The translations under genes were made by a program, and so were the position numbers. Positions 12,206 through 23,598 of a stretch of DNA of 64,000 bases are shown piece after piece. The DNA is from Dactylorhiza incarnata. Lineage: Eukaryota > Streptophyta > Magnoliopsida > Asparagales > Orchidaceae. The stretch spans positions 1,636,501 to 1,700,500 of the forward strand of contig JAWHQI010000327.1 of the NCBI GenBank assembly GCA_033032865.1, written 5' to 3'. The notes beneath the pieces are model-generated. The model made no database searches, was not told where the DNA came from, and saw nothing but the letters and a program-made list of their open reading frames with translations. Each line of letters starts with the position of its first letter. Position 1 is the stretch's first letter.

Positions 12206-14182
12206 AATTTTTGTTGATATTTTGAAAAGAAAAAAATGCTATTGATTTTATCCATATCTTTTTTCCTTTAAAAAACAAACAAAAAATTTAAAAACCCCAC
12301 GAACACAAAAAATATTTCATTCCTTATTTTATAAAGTTTAAGAAATCCAAAAAAAAATCACAAAAAATGAAAAAACTTTAAAAAGCTCACACACAAAAAG
12401 TCTCTTTCTTTTGCTTTGTTTTATTTTGTATAATTTTATATTTATAAAAAAGGGTTGCACCATCTTTTCGTAAGTTAAGAGAAAAAACAAAAATAAAAAA
12501 ATTACAAAACTTATAAAAATGACAAAATAGTTTTCCATATATATTTTTTTGTTTTGTTTTATTTATGTGTTTTTATTCTATTTTGCTTTGTATATAAAGC
12601 CAAACATATATATATATATATATATATAGTTTTTGTTTTAAGCGTGTTTTGCAGGTATTAATCCGATTATCTCGTCTCCAAATCAGGGACGTGTCATTTC
12701 CCCTGCTATTTCTTTATTGTCTTTTATTCCTTTTCATGTTCTTGTATATATATATAAATATATATATGTTCCTCATACTTAATTTCAACATTGGGGACAA
12801 TGTTGACTTTTTAAGTATGAGTGTGTTTTTCCCCTCTTTTGAAATTTTTGTCCCTCTTTTATTTATAGAACAAAAACACCAAATAAATCAAAAAATTAGA
12901 AAAACAAAAAATAGATGTTTTTATCGTAAATTTTTTATCTTAACTTTGTTTTTTATTTTTCTGAAGTGTTAATATGTATGTAAATATGCATATTTGAAAA
13001 AAAAACAAAAAAAAGAGATAATATTTCAAAAATTCAAAAAAAAAAATATAACAAAATCCAAAAAAAAAATATGATATTTCAAAAATTCCAAAAAAATGAT
13101 GATGAAAAAATTTTCTTAGAAAAAAAAAACTCATGTATGTATTTTTTTTCTTTTTTATTCCTTTTGTATTTTTGTTTTATCTTTAGTTTCTTTTCTTTTC
13201 ATTTTTATTAAGCATTAATATTTGGCAAATTAAAAAAAATGATGAAAAAAATTTTGATGAAAAAAAACTTAGAAAACCCCCAAAAATCATATTTGTATAT
13301 TTATTTTTCTTAATTTTTCTTCTTTCTTTCTTTTTATTTAGTATTAATGTGTATATATATAACAAAATAAAAAAAAATTATAAGTAAAAAACCAAAAAGA
13401 ACAACCTTTTTAGCACAACTTCAAGTTTATCCTAAATAGCTTATTTTTGTATTATATTGGCAAACCATACTTAGATTTTAATTATTCCTACTTAAAACTT
13501 GTGAAACTTTGGGAATATTATAAGTTACTAAAATTTGCTCTCAAAATCTTCTTAATTTATAAACTCTAGAAATTTCTTGCTTACCCATTATCCCATTTAC
13601 TTGGTATATTTTCTTATTAGATCTCATGTCAATGAGAATAAGATTTCATTCCGTAAACATAGGCACTCAATTTTATTAAAAGATTATATGGCATGAGAAT
13701 AAGATTTTTGTTCCTAAACATATACATTTTGGGTTAATTTTTGAAGAAAAAAAAATTTATGGGAATAAGACTTTCATTCCCTAATCATATTCAAAAGAAA
13801 AAATTGAGTTGGGTGAGAGGATAAAATTCATCAACCTAAATCGAAAATCTCTTTAAAAAGTTAAAGTTAAAGTTTTGGGAGCGCATAATTAGTAGGTTTT
13901 ATTTATAAAAATTTCTTTAAGAAGTTAAAGTTTCTATAATTCTATTCTAATCATGGTGCTAGTAATTGCAATTATTAGGTCGATATTTAGCAAACTTTAG
14001 AAGTCGTGTTGGCTAAAACTGTTTCGCTCTTTTTAAATCATTATCATAATACAGGACTTACCTTTTTAATTCCCTAAAATTAATTTTAAATTAAATTTTA
14101 GTAAATTAGAAATTTTATTAATGTCTCATAGGTATCTCTTACTTTTGCTTTAGAATAGCAAAAACTTAAGTATGAGGGTATT
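12206..14182 (+). other. Element C non-coding interior
   Basis: Very AT-rich, with A and T runs, a TA microsatellite at 12607-12629, and no plausible gene on either strand. A polypurine-like AAGTATGAGGGTATT abuts the 3' LTR at 14183. A similar AAGTATGAGTGTG at about 12813 follows the palindrome CATTGGGGACAATG. Confidence 0.7.
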
Positions 14183-15014
14183 TGATGAATACTAATTTAT
14201 ACATATTTTTTATATATTTTTTGTATTGTTTTAATAAAAATTATGAATTTTAGATGTAAATTAATGAATAAAATTCTTGTTTTTATATATTTCCTTTTTA
14301 AACATAATTTTTCTAACTTTTTTTGAATTTTCTGTTTTTTTGTAGGTCACGCCCGTGACCAAGGGCGTGTCAGCTTAAAGTCCAAATTCCATCTCTCAAT
14401 GGTTTTCACACGACGTCTCGACGAATTATCAAGTCGCGCCCTCGGTCACGCCCGTTACCGAGGTCGTGTACTTGGTCACCACCATGTACTACTCGCCTCG
14501 ACGGCAGACCACGCCTTCTCGACGGTAAAGCTCAATGTCTCGATGAATCCAGGTCAAGCGCTCGGTCACGCCCGTGACCGAGACCGTGTAACCCGTGACA
14601 TGCCAAAGTCTTCTAGAAGAACAAGGACACGGCAATCGTCACGCCTGCCGCCTGACGACATCAAATCACGCCCGTGACCACTTGGGTCACGCTCTAGGTC
14701 ACGCCCGTGACCGAGGGCGTGTACTTCCAAATTTTGCCTATAAATAGAGGCTGACCCCCTCACCAATTCTCCCTCTTTGATTGCCCTTTTTGGGTGATCT
14801 TCCACAATATTTCTCCAGTTTTTGTAGTTTTTTTCCTTTTTTATAATTTCCTTTTTTAATGTTTTGTAATTTAATTTTATTTTTAGTGTAATTGTCTTTT
14901 ATTTCTTGTAATCTCTTTTATTATGGCAATAAATAAGTTTAGTTTTCATTTCATGCATTTTCAATTCTGTCATTTCAATTTTGTAGCGTAATCTCAATTC
15001 TGCAATTTCCTTTC
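14183..15014 (+). repeat. Element C 3' LTR, first part
   Basis: It starts TGATGAATACTAA. At 14345-14720 is an array of TCACGCCCGTGACC and GAGGGCGTG motifs, followed by the TATA box TATAAATAG at 14739-14747. It is cut at 15014 by element B and resumes at 33669 after a loss of roughly 75 bp relative to the 5' LTR. Confidence 0.8.
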
Positions 15015-16657
15015 TGTTGGGAAAAACCCCTTTTGATTTAACTTAACAAATTACTTAAAAGTGATTTTATCTACTAGGATTAAATTACCCATTGTATAGT
15101 GAGGGTAATCTGGTCATTAGATGTCTTAGGATGTCACACTCAACATAGGATGTCGGGACCAAATCAAGGAAAGCAAAATTGGGCTAAGTTAACATTTACG
15201 TCGAATAGAATCCGACGTAACATCGAGTCCATATCGACGCTGCTCTGACTAGAAGTCCAAGTGGTTCAACCTTCTGTCGAAGTAACTTAAGTCGATGCTA
15301 CGTCGAATATATATCGACGTAGAGGTCAGGGACCTGTTGAAGTTATTGGAGAAGTCGACGCAGCTTCTACTTTAACTCAACGCAGAAGAGGTCATCTGTC
15401 GAAGCCATTTAAAGTCGACGCAACGTTGACTTCATATCGACACAGAAGATGTAGTTCAGAGCTAGGCAGATCAACTCGATGGACACGTCGATAAGATGTC
15501 GACGCAACGTCTACTTGCAGAGTTCAATCAAAGCAGCGATGAAATCGAAGCTGCTTTTATAAGAACTCAAAGTTGCGTCGATAAGAGAAGAAATGAATTC
15601 GACTCTTTGTCGAATACAGTTTATAAAAGTATATCTTTCCAGCTGTCTTTCTGATCCTTCTTTCAGGGCCCACATCCTTCAAGACCGTTCCCCAACGGCT
15701 TAATAATTGCCTGAAATAGAAAGGAGCATTAAAGAAGGAGACAAAAAGTTTCTTGGAAACATATTCTTTCCAGGTCGACGGGCCGAGAATTAAAGAGGAA
15801 AGAAAGAGAAAGTGACAAGCAGATTACCTTATCAAGGATATCAGAAAAGGAAAGCAATTCGAATTTGAATAAGGAAGAATAAAAAGACGAGAAGACAGAG
15901 GCAAATAAGGCATTAATCACAATCAGCCGTCTTCTTCATTTTCGAGTGCTTCCTCTTCTTCTCTATCTCCCTTAGGAACCCTAACACAAAAAAGAGAAAA
16001 GAAAAGAAGGTTATGCTGTTCTTCATCAAATAGAACAGAGGATCTGAAAGTTGCTCTTCATTACAATCTCTTAGCAGCCAGATCATAATCTGAAGAAGAA
16101 GAAGAAGAAAGGATCTAATAATACAAAGCTTCTGCAAATCATCACTATCTAAAGCAGGGCTAATTAAAAGCAGATCCTTTGGAATAACTAATAGGCTAAT
16201 CTTCATACATCCATCTTCAAGAATCCTGAGAACAAAATTCCTTCAACCTTCTCCCTTCTTCTTTCTCATTCTGTAAAAGAATTTTATTAATCCTTCTTCA
16301 AAGTATTTAGTGGTTCATGATCTCCTTATCAAAAGATCTGGTGGTTCAAGATCTCCTTATCAAAAGATCTGGTGGTTCATGATCTCCTTGTCAAAAGATC
16401 ATTGGTTCTAAGAGTCTCCTTATCAAAAGACTCAGGCATAGTGGTGCATTCCTACCAACTGGTAGAAGAGAGGATTACCCACATTTTGGGAAATCTCTAT
16501 AAAAATCTTGTGTGTCTTTTGGTTGTTGATTTTCTGTGTTGTCCCAATTTATTGTATGCACTTTACTTTCTGCATCATATTTATTCTGCATGTGTTCTTG
16601 TTCAGCATAAATCCTTAATTAAGTTTAGGATTCTCAGAGGTACACTGTGCACTTTCA
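15015..16657 (+). repeat. Element B 5' LTR
   Basis: It starts TGTTGGGAAAAACC and ends TTTCA before the primer site; 1643 bp. An array of GTCGACGCAACG and CGTCGAATA motifs runs through 15195-15600, just before the TATA box TATAAAAG at 15622-15629. About 4 copies of a ~31-bp unit (CTCCTTATCAAAAGATCTGG) lie at 16310-16432. Confidence 0.85.
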
Positions 16658-16659
16658 AT

Positions 16660-16670
16660 TGGTATCAAGG
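16660..16670 (+). other. Element B primer-binding site
   Basis: TGGTATCAAGG lies two bases after the LTR end. It is a one-position variant of the initiator-tRNA type site TGGTATCAGAG. Confidence 0.75.
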
Positions 16671-16756
16671 CATGGTTGATCATTAAGAGGTTAACACCTT
16701 GATCAAAAAGACCTCCTACCCTTATTTCTTTTCTATAAATATATTTTATAAAGAAA

Positions 16757-18660
16757 ATGAGTACTAAGGATTATGCTTCCACAAGACCCCCAGTGTGTAA
16801 CTTAAACAAGTTCACACTCTGGAAGGCCAGGATAAGGCTTTATATGAATTCAATTGATGAAGACATATATAATGCTCTTCTCATAGGTCCTCCTGCTCCA
16901 GTCAGACCAAAGGAAGGACAAACCTCAACAACTGAGGATGTCCCAAGAAAGGATTGGACATAGGCTGAGAAGAAGGTCAAGGCATGTGATGCCAAGGCCA
17001 TGAATATTCTGGTATCAACAATGTCTGATGGCATTTTCTAGAAAGTTGTTGAATGCCAATCAGCAAAAGAGATCTGGGATTCCCTCACCACAATGGTTGA
17101 GGGAAGTGTTGATGAAAGGAAGGACAAAAAGTCCCTTCTCATATCCCAGTATGAGAACTTTCAAAAGAAAGCTGAAGAATCGGTTGCCAATATGTATGAC
17201 AGATTCAGTCTAATCATTAATGAGCTCAGAGGCGTAGACAAGGAAATATCCTTGACTGAAATTAATGATAAGATCCTCATGTGCTTTCCCAGCTCATGCG
17301 ACTCTAGAATCTGGGCAATCAGGGAATCCAGATGTCATAGGGAGATCTCTACTGAAGCTTTGCTAGGGAAGCTTAAGTCATATGAGATGCTCTTAAAGAA
17401 CAGGGCTGAATCAGAATAAGAGGAGAAGACCCCAGCTCCCATCCAAAGGAGCCTTGCCCTGAAAGTCTCTGAAGAAGAATCTTCCACCTCAAAAGATGAG
17501 ATGTTCAATCTCCTAGCAAGGAGATTCAAGAAATGGGTCAAGACAGAAGATTCAAGGAGAAAAAGGGATTGGAGCTCAAAGCCCAAGTATGACAAGACTC
17601 CAAAGAAGAAGGTTACATGCTTCTCCTGCAACAAACCAGGGCACTTTGCTTCTGAGTGCCCAGAAGAGCAAAGGGACAGGAAAAGCAGCAATAGAGAGGA
17701 GGAGAAGAAGAAGAAGAAGTCCTACAGTGGAAAGGACAAGGAGAAAGCCAAGGGCTTCATTGCTAAAACCTTGAGTGATTCAGAAGCAGAGGAGAGCTCA
17801 TCCTCATATGAAAGTGAAGATGAAGCAGAAGCTGAAGCAGCCTGCATGATGGCCCTGGGGATGTCATCAGATGATGAAGAGGAGCAGGTATCTTTATTTG
17901 ATAATTTTGATTTCAATTTAGAAGACTTCAAAATCTGTTTCAAGAATTTCTGTAATGATCACCTTATGGTATAAAAAGAACTAGACACTGCTAGGACTGA
18001 ATTAGAAAACCTAAAGAATGATGAAATATACCTAAGGAATCAGAATCTAACAAATGAAATCAAGAATAAATAATTAGAAATAATTGAACTTAGGAAAGAG
18101 AACATACAATTAAGAGAAGAGCTAGCAAAGGACTTTGAGGACTCACTCAATGGGAGGAGTCAGAAGCTCAAGGATATCACAGAAAATCTCTCTATGAGAT
18201 TTAATCACCTAGGGTTAGGAGCAGACCCCTCCACAAGCACAGAACCACCCAGTAAGCCTACAAGGAAAAATCCAGTGTCATTTGTCAAACCCAGTACTTA
18301 TCAACCAAGTAAGAAGAGCAAACCAACTAAGGGTAAGGATGGTAGCAGTTCAGATAGGATAGATAAACCAAACAAAATACATCTGAATGACAAAGAGAAA
18401 CCACTGGTAAAAACATCATAGGGAAATTAACTAACCATAATCAAAAGGGTAAATCAAGGTTTAGGATAATAAAACACTCTGCAGATTTATTATATCTAGA
18501 TACCTTTTATACTCATTTCAAGCATCAGGATAAGAGGTTTGGGAAATCCATTCCCTATCATCCCAAAGGGTATCATGAAAGACCCTTCTATTCTTTCATT
18601 GAACCCTACAATGGTAAAAGCAAAGGGCCCAAGGTAACCTGGGTCCCTTCTAATGTTTAA
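16757..18660 (+). pseudogene. gag: Element B gag, broken
   Basis: Start ATG at 16757 (MSTKDYASTRPPV). The capsid-type domain follows the same pattern as element A (TLWKARIRLYM, CQSAKEIWDSL, EINDKILMCFPSSCDSRIWAIRE). A zinc knuckle CFSCNKPGHFASEC lies near 17620, then a Lys/Ser/Glu-rich region, then a tail ending VTWVPSNV at 18657. In-frame stops occur at 16961 (TAG), 17039 (TAG), 17417 (TAA) and 17972 (TAA) and one frameshift near 18415. The 17039 stop lies at the same aligned site as the stop in element A gag. It is a Gag structural-protein gene that no longer makes full-length product. Confidence 0.8.
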
Positions 18661-19372
18661 GTTACCTGTGCAGCTGTAGGTAGGGTCTCACTAAGGAGAA
18701 AATGGAGTTGGGAGAATTATGTAGGTCATGAATAAGGAACAAAAATCATTCAAGGGAGTAATTTCTATTTTAAATCATCCTTAACATTTATTACATCATA
18801 TTATCATCTTTTTTTAATAAGTAAAATTGCTGGGAAAAACAGCAAGGATTTTCTAAAGAAATAGATATATTTATTAAGAGGTGTGTCGAATAGAAGTCGA
18901 CGTACCATTGACTTCTACTCGACGCCAGCATCGAGAAGCACACAGAGCAGACAATTTGAATAGAATTCGATGCAGCATCAAGTTCTTATCGACGCATACG
19001 TTGACTTAATAATTGTTGATTAACTTCAAAGTCACGTCGATTGGAAGTCGACGTAACGTTGACAGGACTACGTTGAATTGGGGTCTCTGAATAGGCTCAA
19101 AGCTACGCCGAGTGCTAGTCGACGCAACGTCGATTTATCAGCGTGCGCAGAATTGCTTCTAGAAGCAATCCCGACACAGCTTTGCACGCCAAATAATAAG
19201 TATAGTCGATGGTGTGTCGACCTAAACCCTAAGTAGCGGCGATTCATCTGCTTTTAAGCAATTACTGCATCGAAATATTTATGCTTTCGAATTTTCTTGA
19301 TCTCTTGCTCTCCTGCTCTCCGGTGCCTCTTTCTTTCTTGCTTTCTTTGTGTTTGCAGGTACCACAATTCTT
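18661..19372 (+). promoter_or_regulatory. Element B non-coding block upstream of accessory ORF, with LTR motif array
   Basis: No pol remnant is visible directly after gag. From about 18885 to 19225 are many copies of GTCGACG, CGTCGAATA and related inverted forms, the same family motif that fills the 5' LTR upstream of its TATA box. A weak TATA-like ATATTTATG is near 19277. A pyrimidine-rich tract ending TTTGCAGG near 19359 resembles a 3' splice site before the ATG at 19373. A promoter role for the accessory ORF is inferred. Confidence 0.5.
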
Positions 19373-21034
19373 ATGGCTCCACCCAAGATTAACTCTGGAT
19401 TTGAGGTGGACATTGAGTCGTTCAATGCTGCAGCAGAAAGTTTCAAGGCCATCCTTGGTCTTTTTCATAATGCTGGACTAACAAAGCTGGTCTCCACAAG
19501 ATGCAAGATCATGGATATTGAGCTAACAGAATTCAAGGATACTGTTTCAGTGGTAGATGGTGGTTCTCTTCAAGGGACAATATCTGGTCAAGACACCAGA
19601 ATATCTGAGGAGATTCTTTCCCAAACATTTGATCTTCCCTCTGGGAATGACTCAGATGAACTATCAGGAGAGGAAATAAGGAATGTCCTGGAAATAATGC
19701 AGTTCAAGAAGAAGAAGCCAATTAATCTTAAAAGATTGATGTGGCAGAAGAGTACAGGTTTTTGGCTGACATAGTAGGGAAGGTTCTGCTATGTAAAATT
19801 TCGTCCCATGATGTTATCCACAGGCAGCAGTTACAGATTATGGGAATGCTTGTTCTACAGAAGAAGATTAACTGGGGGAGGAGCCTCCTAAAGCTGATTG
19901 CTCACAAGTACTCCAACAAAGAGAATGCATTCATGAGAATCATGAGTCAAGTATTGCTTCACCACTATCCTAGTGTGTGTAATTCTATAGGAGTGCCTAT
20001 TCCTCCTGGGAAGAGGATCAATATTGGTATATTCTCTAAGTAGACCAGGCAAATAGTAAAGCTTGGTCAAGCTCCAGTTTCTCCTCCTCCATCTCCTTCT
20101 CATCAAGAGACTGAAAGGCAAATTCCAGATCCTCCAAGGGATGTTATCTCTCCTGCTCACTCTCCACTTCCTCTGGATAATGTTCCTCATATCCATCGGG
20201 ATGGCATCACAGACCAACATTCACATCAACAGCAACAACTGCAACAGCAGTTACAATCCACATCATCACTTGTGTCATCTTCTCTACAAACCCATCTACC
20301 TGCATCCTCTACAATTCCAGATTATCACCATGCTCCACCTCCACCACCATCAATTCACTTCTCCCCTGAAGTTTACCATCATCTCACTCCTATTCAAGAA
20401 GAGCTCCCTCCATCACCTACAATTAACCTTGAGCAGATTATCTCCAAAGCAGTGGTCATTGCCTCCTCAACTTTTGCAGATCAAGTGTCCTCTCAGGCTA
20501 GGAAATTTGACAAGAAATACTCACAGATAGAGGGTGAGTTATTCAGTTTTCAAAAATCATTTCAAAACCTCAAAGAGTTTATATCTTCCTCCATGGTCTC
20601 AAGAGAATTCTTGACCTCACTGGCCAGCAAGGTCAAGAAGGGGGAGAACATCCTAGAGGAAGAAATACCCCTACTATTATGAGTGGACAGGATCAAGGGA
20701 ATGTTGATAATGAGCCTGCTCCTAACAAGGTAACTAACTTTCAGAATGCACAGTCTCGGGGGGAGCATCCAGAAAGGTTGGATGATGATATCCAGGAAAG
20801 GCTTGCAGATCAGAATGACAAAGGTATAGATGCAACTGCTCGGGGGGGGGGGGGGGGAGATAGTTGACAAAGATATGGCATATGTCATGCAGTTTCTGAC
20901 AGCTGAAGGGAATCCCCAAGAAGAAAGGGAAAATGATGAGCTAACTGATGCTGCAAAATAGGGGGAGCCTACTCCAGATGTCCAAAGGGACCTAAATGTA
21001 GAAATGGCAGTTGTAAGCATAGCAGGGGATCAGG
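19373..21034 (+). pseudogene. Element B accessory ORF, first part
   Basis: Start ATG at 19373 (MAPPKINSGFEVDIESF). A frameshift near 19740 is bridged by LADIVGKVLLCKISSHDV and QKKINWGRSLLKLI, which align with the accessory ORF of element A. A TAG at 20041 is followed in frame by a Pro/Ser/Gln/His-rich region and then a Lys/Glu-rich stretch to 20682. A frame change and a run of 16 G at 20842-20857 follow. The coding trace continues to 21034, where F is inserted. No signal peptide or membrane helix is seen. Function is unknown. Confidence 0.7.
21030..21034 (+). other. Target duplication of F, left copy
   Basis: TCAGG precedes the F LTR here and recurs at 32928-32932 after the other LTR: a 5-bp duplication that fixes both ends of F. 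Confidence 0.9.
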
Positions 21035-21757
21035 TGTTGAAACCAGAAACTGGTTCCTTGTGGAGCTCGGGGCCCCCAACAGGTTGGGGGGCGACTAGCA
21101 CTTACTTATCCCGTGGAAAAAGTACGTCGGGGTCTCAGAACTTAACACAGACCCTTAACTCAGCAGGGAGGTCCCACCACACACCCGGAAGATCTTTAGA
21201 TTGCTTCCCCTCCAGAGCCAAAGCTGAGGCCCGGGCACCTTGGAGAACTCGGGGGAGTCTCGGCAAGGATAGCCTAAGGAGAGAGAAGCCAAAAACTGGA
21301 ATCCCTCCAAAGGTGCCCTTTGGGTCTTATTTATAGTTTTTCTGAACAGGTCTACGAATAGCGGAATTCCGCCTTTTGGTTTTGCTATTTGCACCCCAAT
21401 TTGGTCTGCTAACAGCCAAACTCCGCTGTTCGGGATGGCTATTTGCAGGCCTCCAGGGGCAAGAGGGTAATTTTAACTTCCTTTCCCCTGGAAGAGGGGT
21501 CTGCGAGACCAGGAATGCTTCTTGGTCTCGCCATACTGTATGCGAGGGTTCCTGTCGCCTCTGCGACCTCTGGAGTCTCGCAGAACCCATGGCATGACAC
21601 ATCTCGCCGAGCACTTCGGCGAGATCGGTTCTTATCCTTCTAGCTCTCGCCCTACACCAACTGCCGAGACCACGCCCCAGCGCTCTCGCCTATGCTTTCT
21701 GGGAATGCCGCTCTGCGAGGTCTAGGGGGTGGAGCCAGGCGAACCCCGGTTTGTACA
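21035..21757 (-). repeat. Element F 3' LTR
   Basis: TGTTGAAACC at the left, TTGTACA at the right; 723 bp. Read on minus it starts TGTACAAACC. The array of CTCGCCGAG, TCTGCGAG and GGCGAG motifs at 21500-21720 lies upstream of a TATAAATA box at about 21336-21329 on the minus strand. Confidence 0.9.
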
Positions 21758-21772
21758 CAATCCCCGCTCTTT
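21758..21772 (-). other. Element F polypurine tract
   Basis: On the minus strand AAAGAGCGGGGATTG ends directly at the 3' LTR (21757), the expected place for plus-strand priming. Confidence 0.65.
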
Positions 21773-21951
21773 GCGAGTTTATCCTGAGCTCGCAAAGAAT
21801 CATCCAACACTAGGGTGTTCGCTTGGCGACAGCTGTCTTGTCAGGAATCTTTATGTGGGTCCCACCGCCTGGCTATAAATACCATCCGGGCTGAAGGGTG
21901 CCCTCATTTTATTTTACTCCTCACTCTTCTCTTTACTGTAGCTATCCTCTG
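21773..21951 (+). promoter_or_regulatory. Putative promoter of F antisense gene 1
   Basis: TATAAAT at 21874-21880, about 75 bp before the ATG. Upstream are GCGAG and CTCGC motifs of the type found in the F LTR (for example TTTGCGAGTT and GAGCTCGC). Confidence 0.55.
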
Positions 21952-23155
21952 ATGCCTCTCTCCAAAGAGATGGAAGCTCGCCTGAAAGCCTCGAAGGCTC
22001 GCGAGACAGCGATGATGTTGAAGCCCCCGGCCTGGATGGACCGTGCGTCCGCCTCCCCTGCGCCACAACTGAAGAAGGCGAAGGCCGTTCGCCGACTGGG
22101 GGATGACACTGTTGACCTCGACTCCTCCCTCGGCGAGAAACCCGTTGAGGAGGTATGGATTATTTCCTTCGGGCGAGAATACCTAACTGCCATTTTCTAA
22201 ACTTCGCTCTCGCGGGTCACTAAAGCTGACAAGGATATCGGCGGGCCCTCGAACGAACCTCCCACCACCCCTCGGGAAAATGCGAATACTGCCGGCGAGA
22301 ATCCTCCTGGTACGCTGCCTGATCTCGCTGTGTCTCGTTTTAAATCTCTCCTTGATGATGCTTATTGTTCCTTCACTTTCTTTTTGTAGTTTCGCGCCAG
22401 GCGACTCCGGGGGAGCGGGGTCAGCGAACTCCCTCGCCCAAACACCAGGACGCGAACCTCTCGGCGCCAAACTTCAGGCTTCTTGCCAATCGAGGATTCG
22501 GGTGGCTCGCGTCCGCCGGACGCCCCCTTCACCGGTACTGTGAAATACCCCCCTGGAAAGGGGAAAACTCAGCCCCCTCATTATGGCACCACCTTCGATC
22601 CTCCGCCTAACATTTTTCGCCCTCGCACGGGTAAGCCTTCTCGCCTCTGATATTCATTCCGAATTATCTTCCCTAACCTCGCGTGTGACCCTTTTTTTGT
22701 CAGATGGCGAGACCCAGCTCACCGACTCCAAATTCGGAGATGACGAAACGTCCCCGTTTCCAGAGCGGGTGGAAGATTTCCTGGGTGATACGCGAGACCC
22801 TGAAGTGATGAAAAAGAGAACCGCGGAGTTGTTCCAAAAGCAAAACCAGATGTTACAAGATCTTAACATCCAGGCGAGAGTGGATAGACAGGCCGCCGAG
22901 AAGAGATACGAATCCCTGATGGATGAGTGCGACAAGCTTCGTGCGGCGATACCCCTGGATCCTAGCGAATGCGAGACCTCCCAAGAGACACTCATAGCGA
23001 GGATGAGAGACCACGCCCAACTGATCGAACGCGACGGTCGTGCTGCTGCTGAATTCCACAACCCCCGGAGGCCGCCGAGGAGGGGGCCGCGAGGTGGCGG
23101 TAGATGGCAGTGGCTGCCTTACTTATCTCGCGACCTTGCGTTCTCTATTTTATGA
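21952..23155 (+). CDS. Element F antisense gene 1, spliced, accessory protein of unknown function
   Basis: ATG at 21952 (MPLSKEMEARLKASKA). The exons I infer are 21952-22152 (donor GTATGG), about 22222-22309 (donor GTACGC), 22390-22630 (acceptor TTTGTAG, donor GTAAGC) and 22704-23155 (acceptor TTTGTCAG). The second acceptor is unclear. The last exon encodes VEDFLGDTRDPEVMKKRTAE and then a charged, probably coiled-coil stretch. Homologous pieces occur on the minus strand of element G (MPLSQEAQARIDVVR; IADFLGDPRTLEVLKRRTTD), which supports it as a real conserved gene. The 3' end is uncertain, because the basic tail before the stop may be out of frame. I do not recognise a function. Confidence 0.55.
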
Positions 23156-23598
23156 ATAATTCGCTTTTGTTTTTTTATTGCAACAATCTCGCCAGACCAT
23201 GGCCCTTAGTGATTCTCGCTCGCCACGAGTATCAGACGATTTATTAACTACGGTTATCGCTCGCGGATTTATAACGCCGCTTTTCCTTTACCTTGTTCTC
23301 GCATGCCTGTGACATTTTCGCTTGCAAATTATTTTATTCTAACCTATCCTGCAGATTGATCTCGCTCGCCAATGATTGGCGAAATAACTTTGTTTGGTGC
23401 GTCCCAATGATGTGACGTTTTGTCTGACTGCACCCTGGCGCTTGGGCTTCTTCCCGCCAATTTCATTTTTCTATAAATAGCATCCCCATTAATATCATCT
23501 ACCTACCGCCTTCCTTTGCCCCTTCGTTTTACCGAGTTGCAGAGCTCTCGCCAGATTCGCTCTCGCCTTCCTCTACTATTATTCTCGCAGGTTTCGAG
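23156..23598 (+). promoter_or_regulatory. Putative promoter of F antisense gene 2
   Basis: Non-coding. TATAAATA at 23472-23479, about 120 bp before the next ATG. Many CTCGC and GGCGA motifs flank it (for example ATCTCGCTCGCCAATGATTGG near 23359), matching the F LTR motif. Confidence 0.55.

Noticed and set aside
11326..13365. Several Phe/Lys-rich frames
   Set aside because: Low-complexity translations of AT-rich C LTR and interior sequence, with no conserved counterpart in the other C LTR copies.
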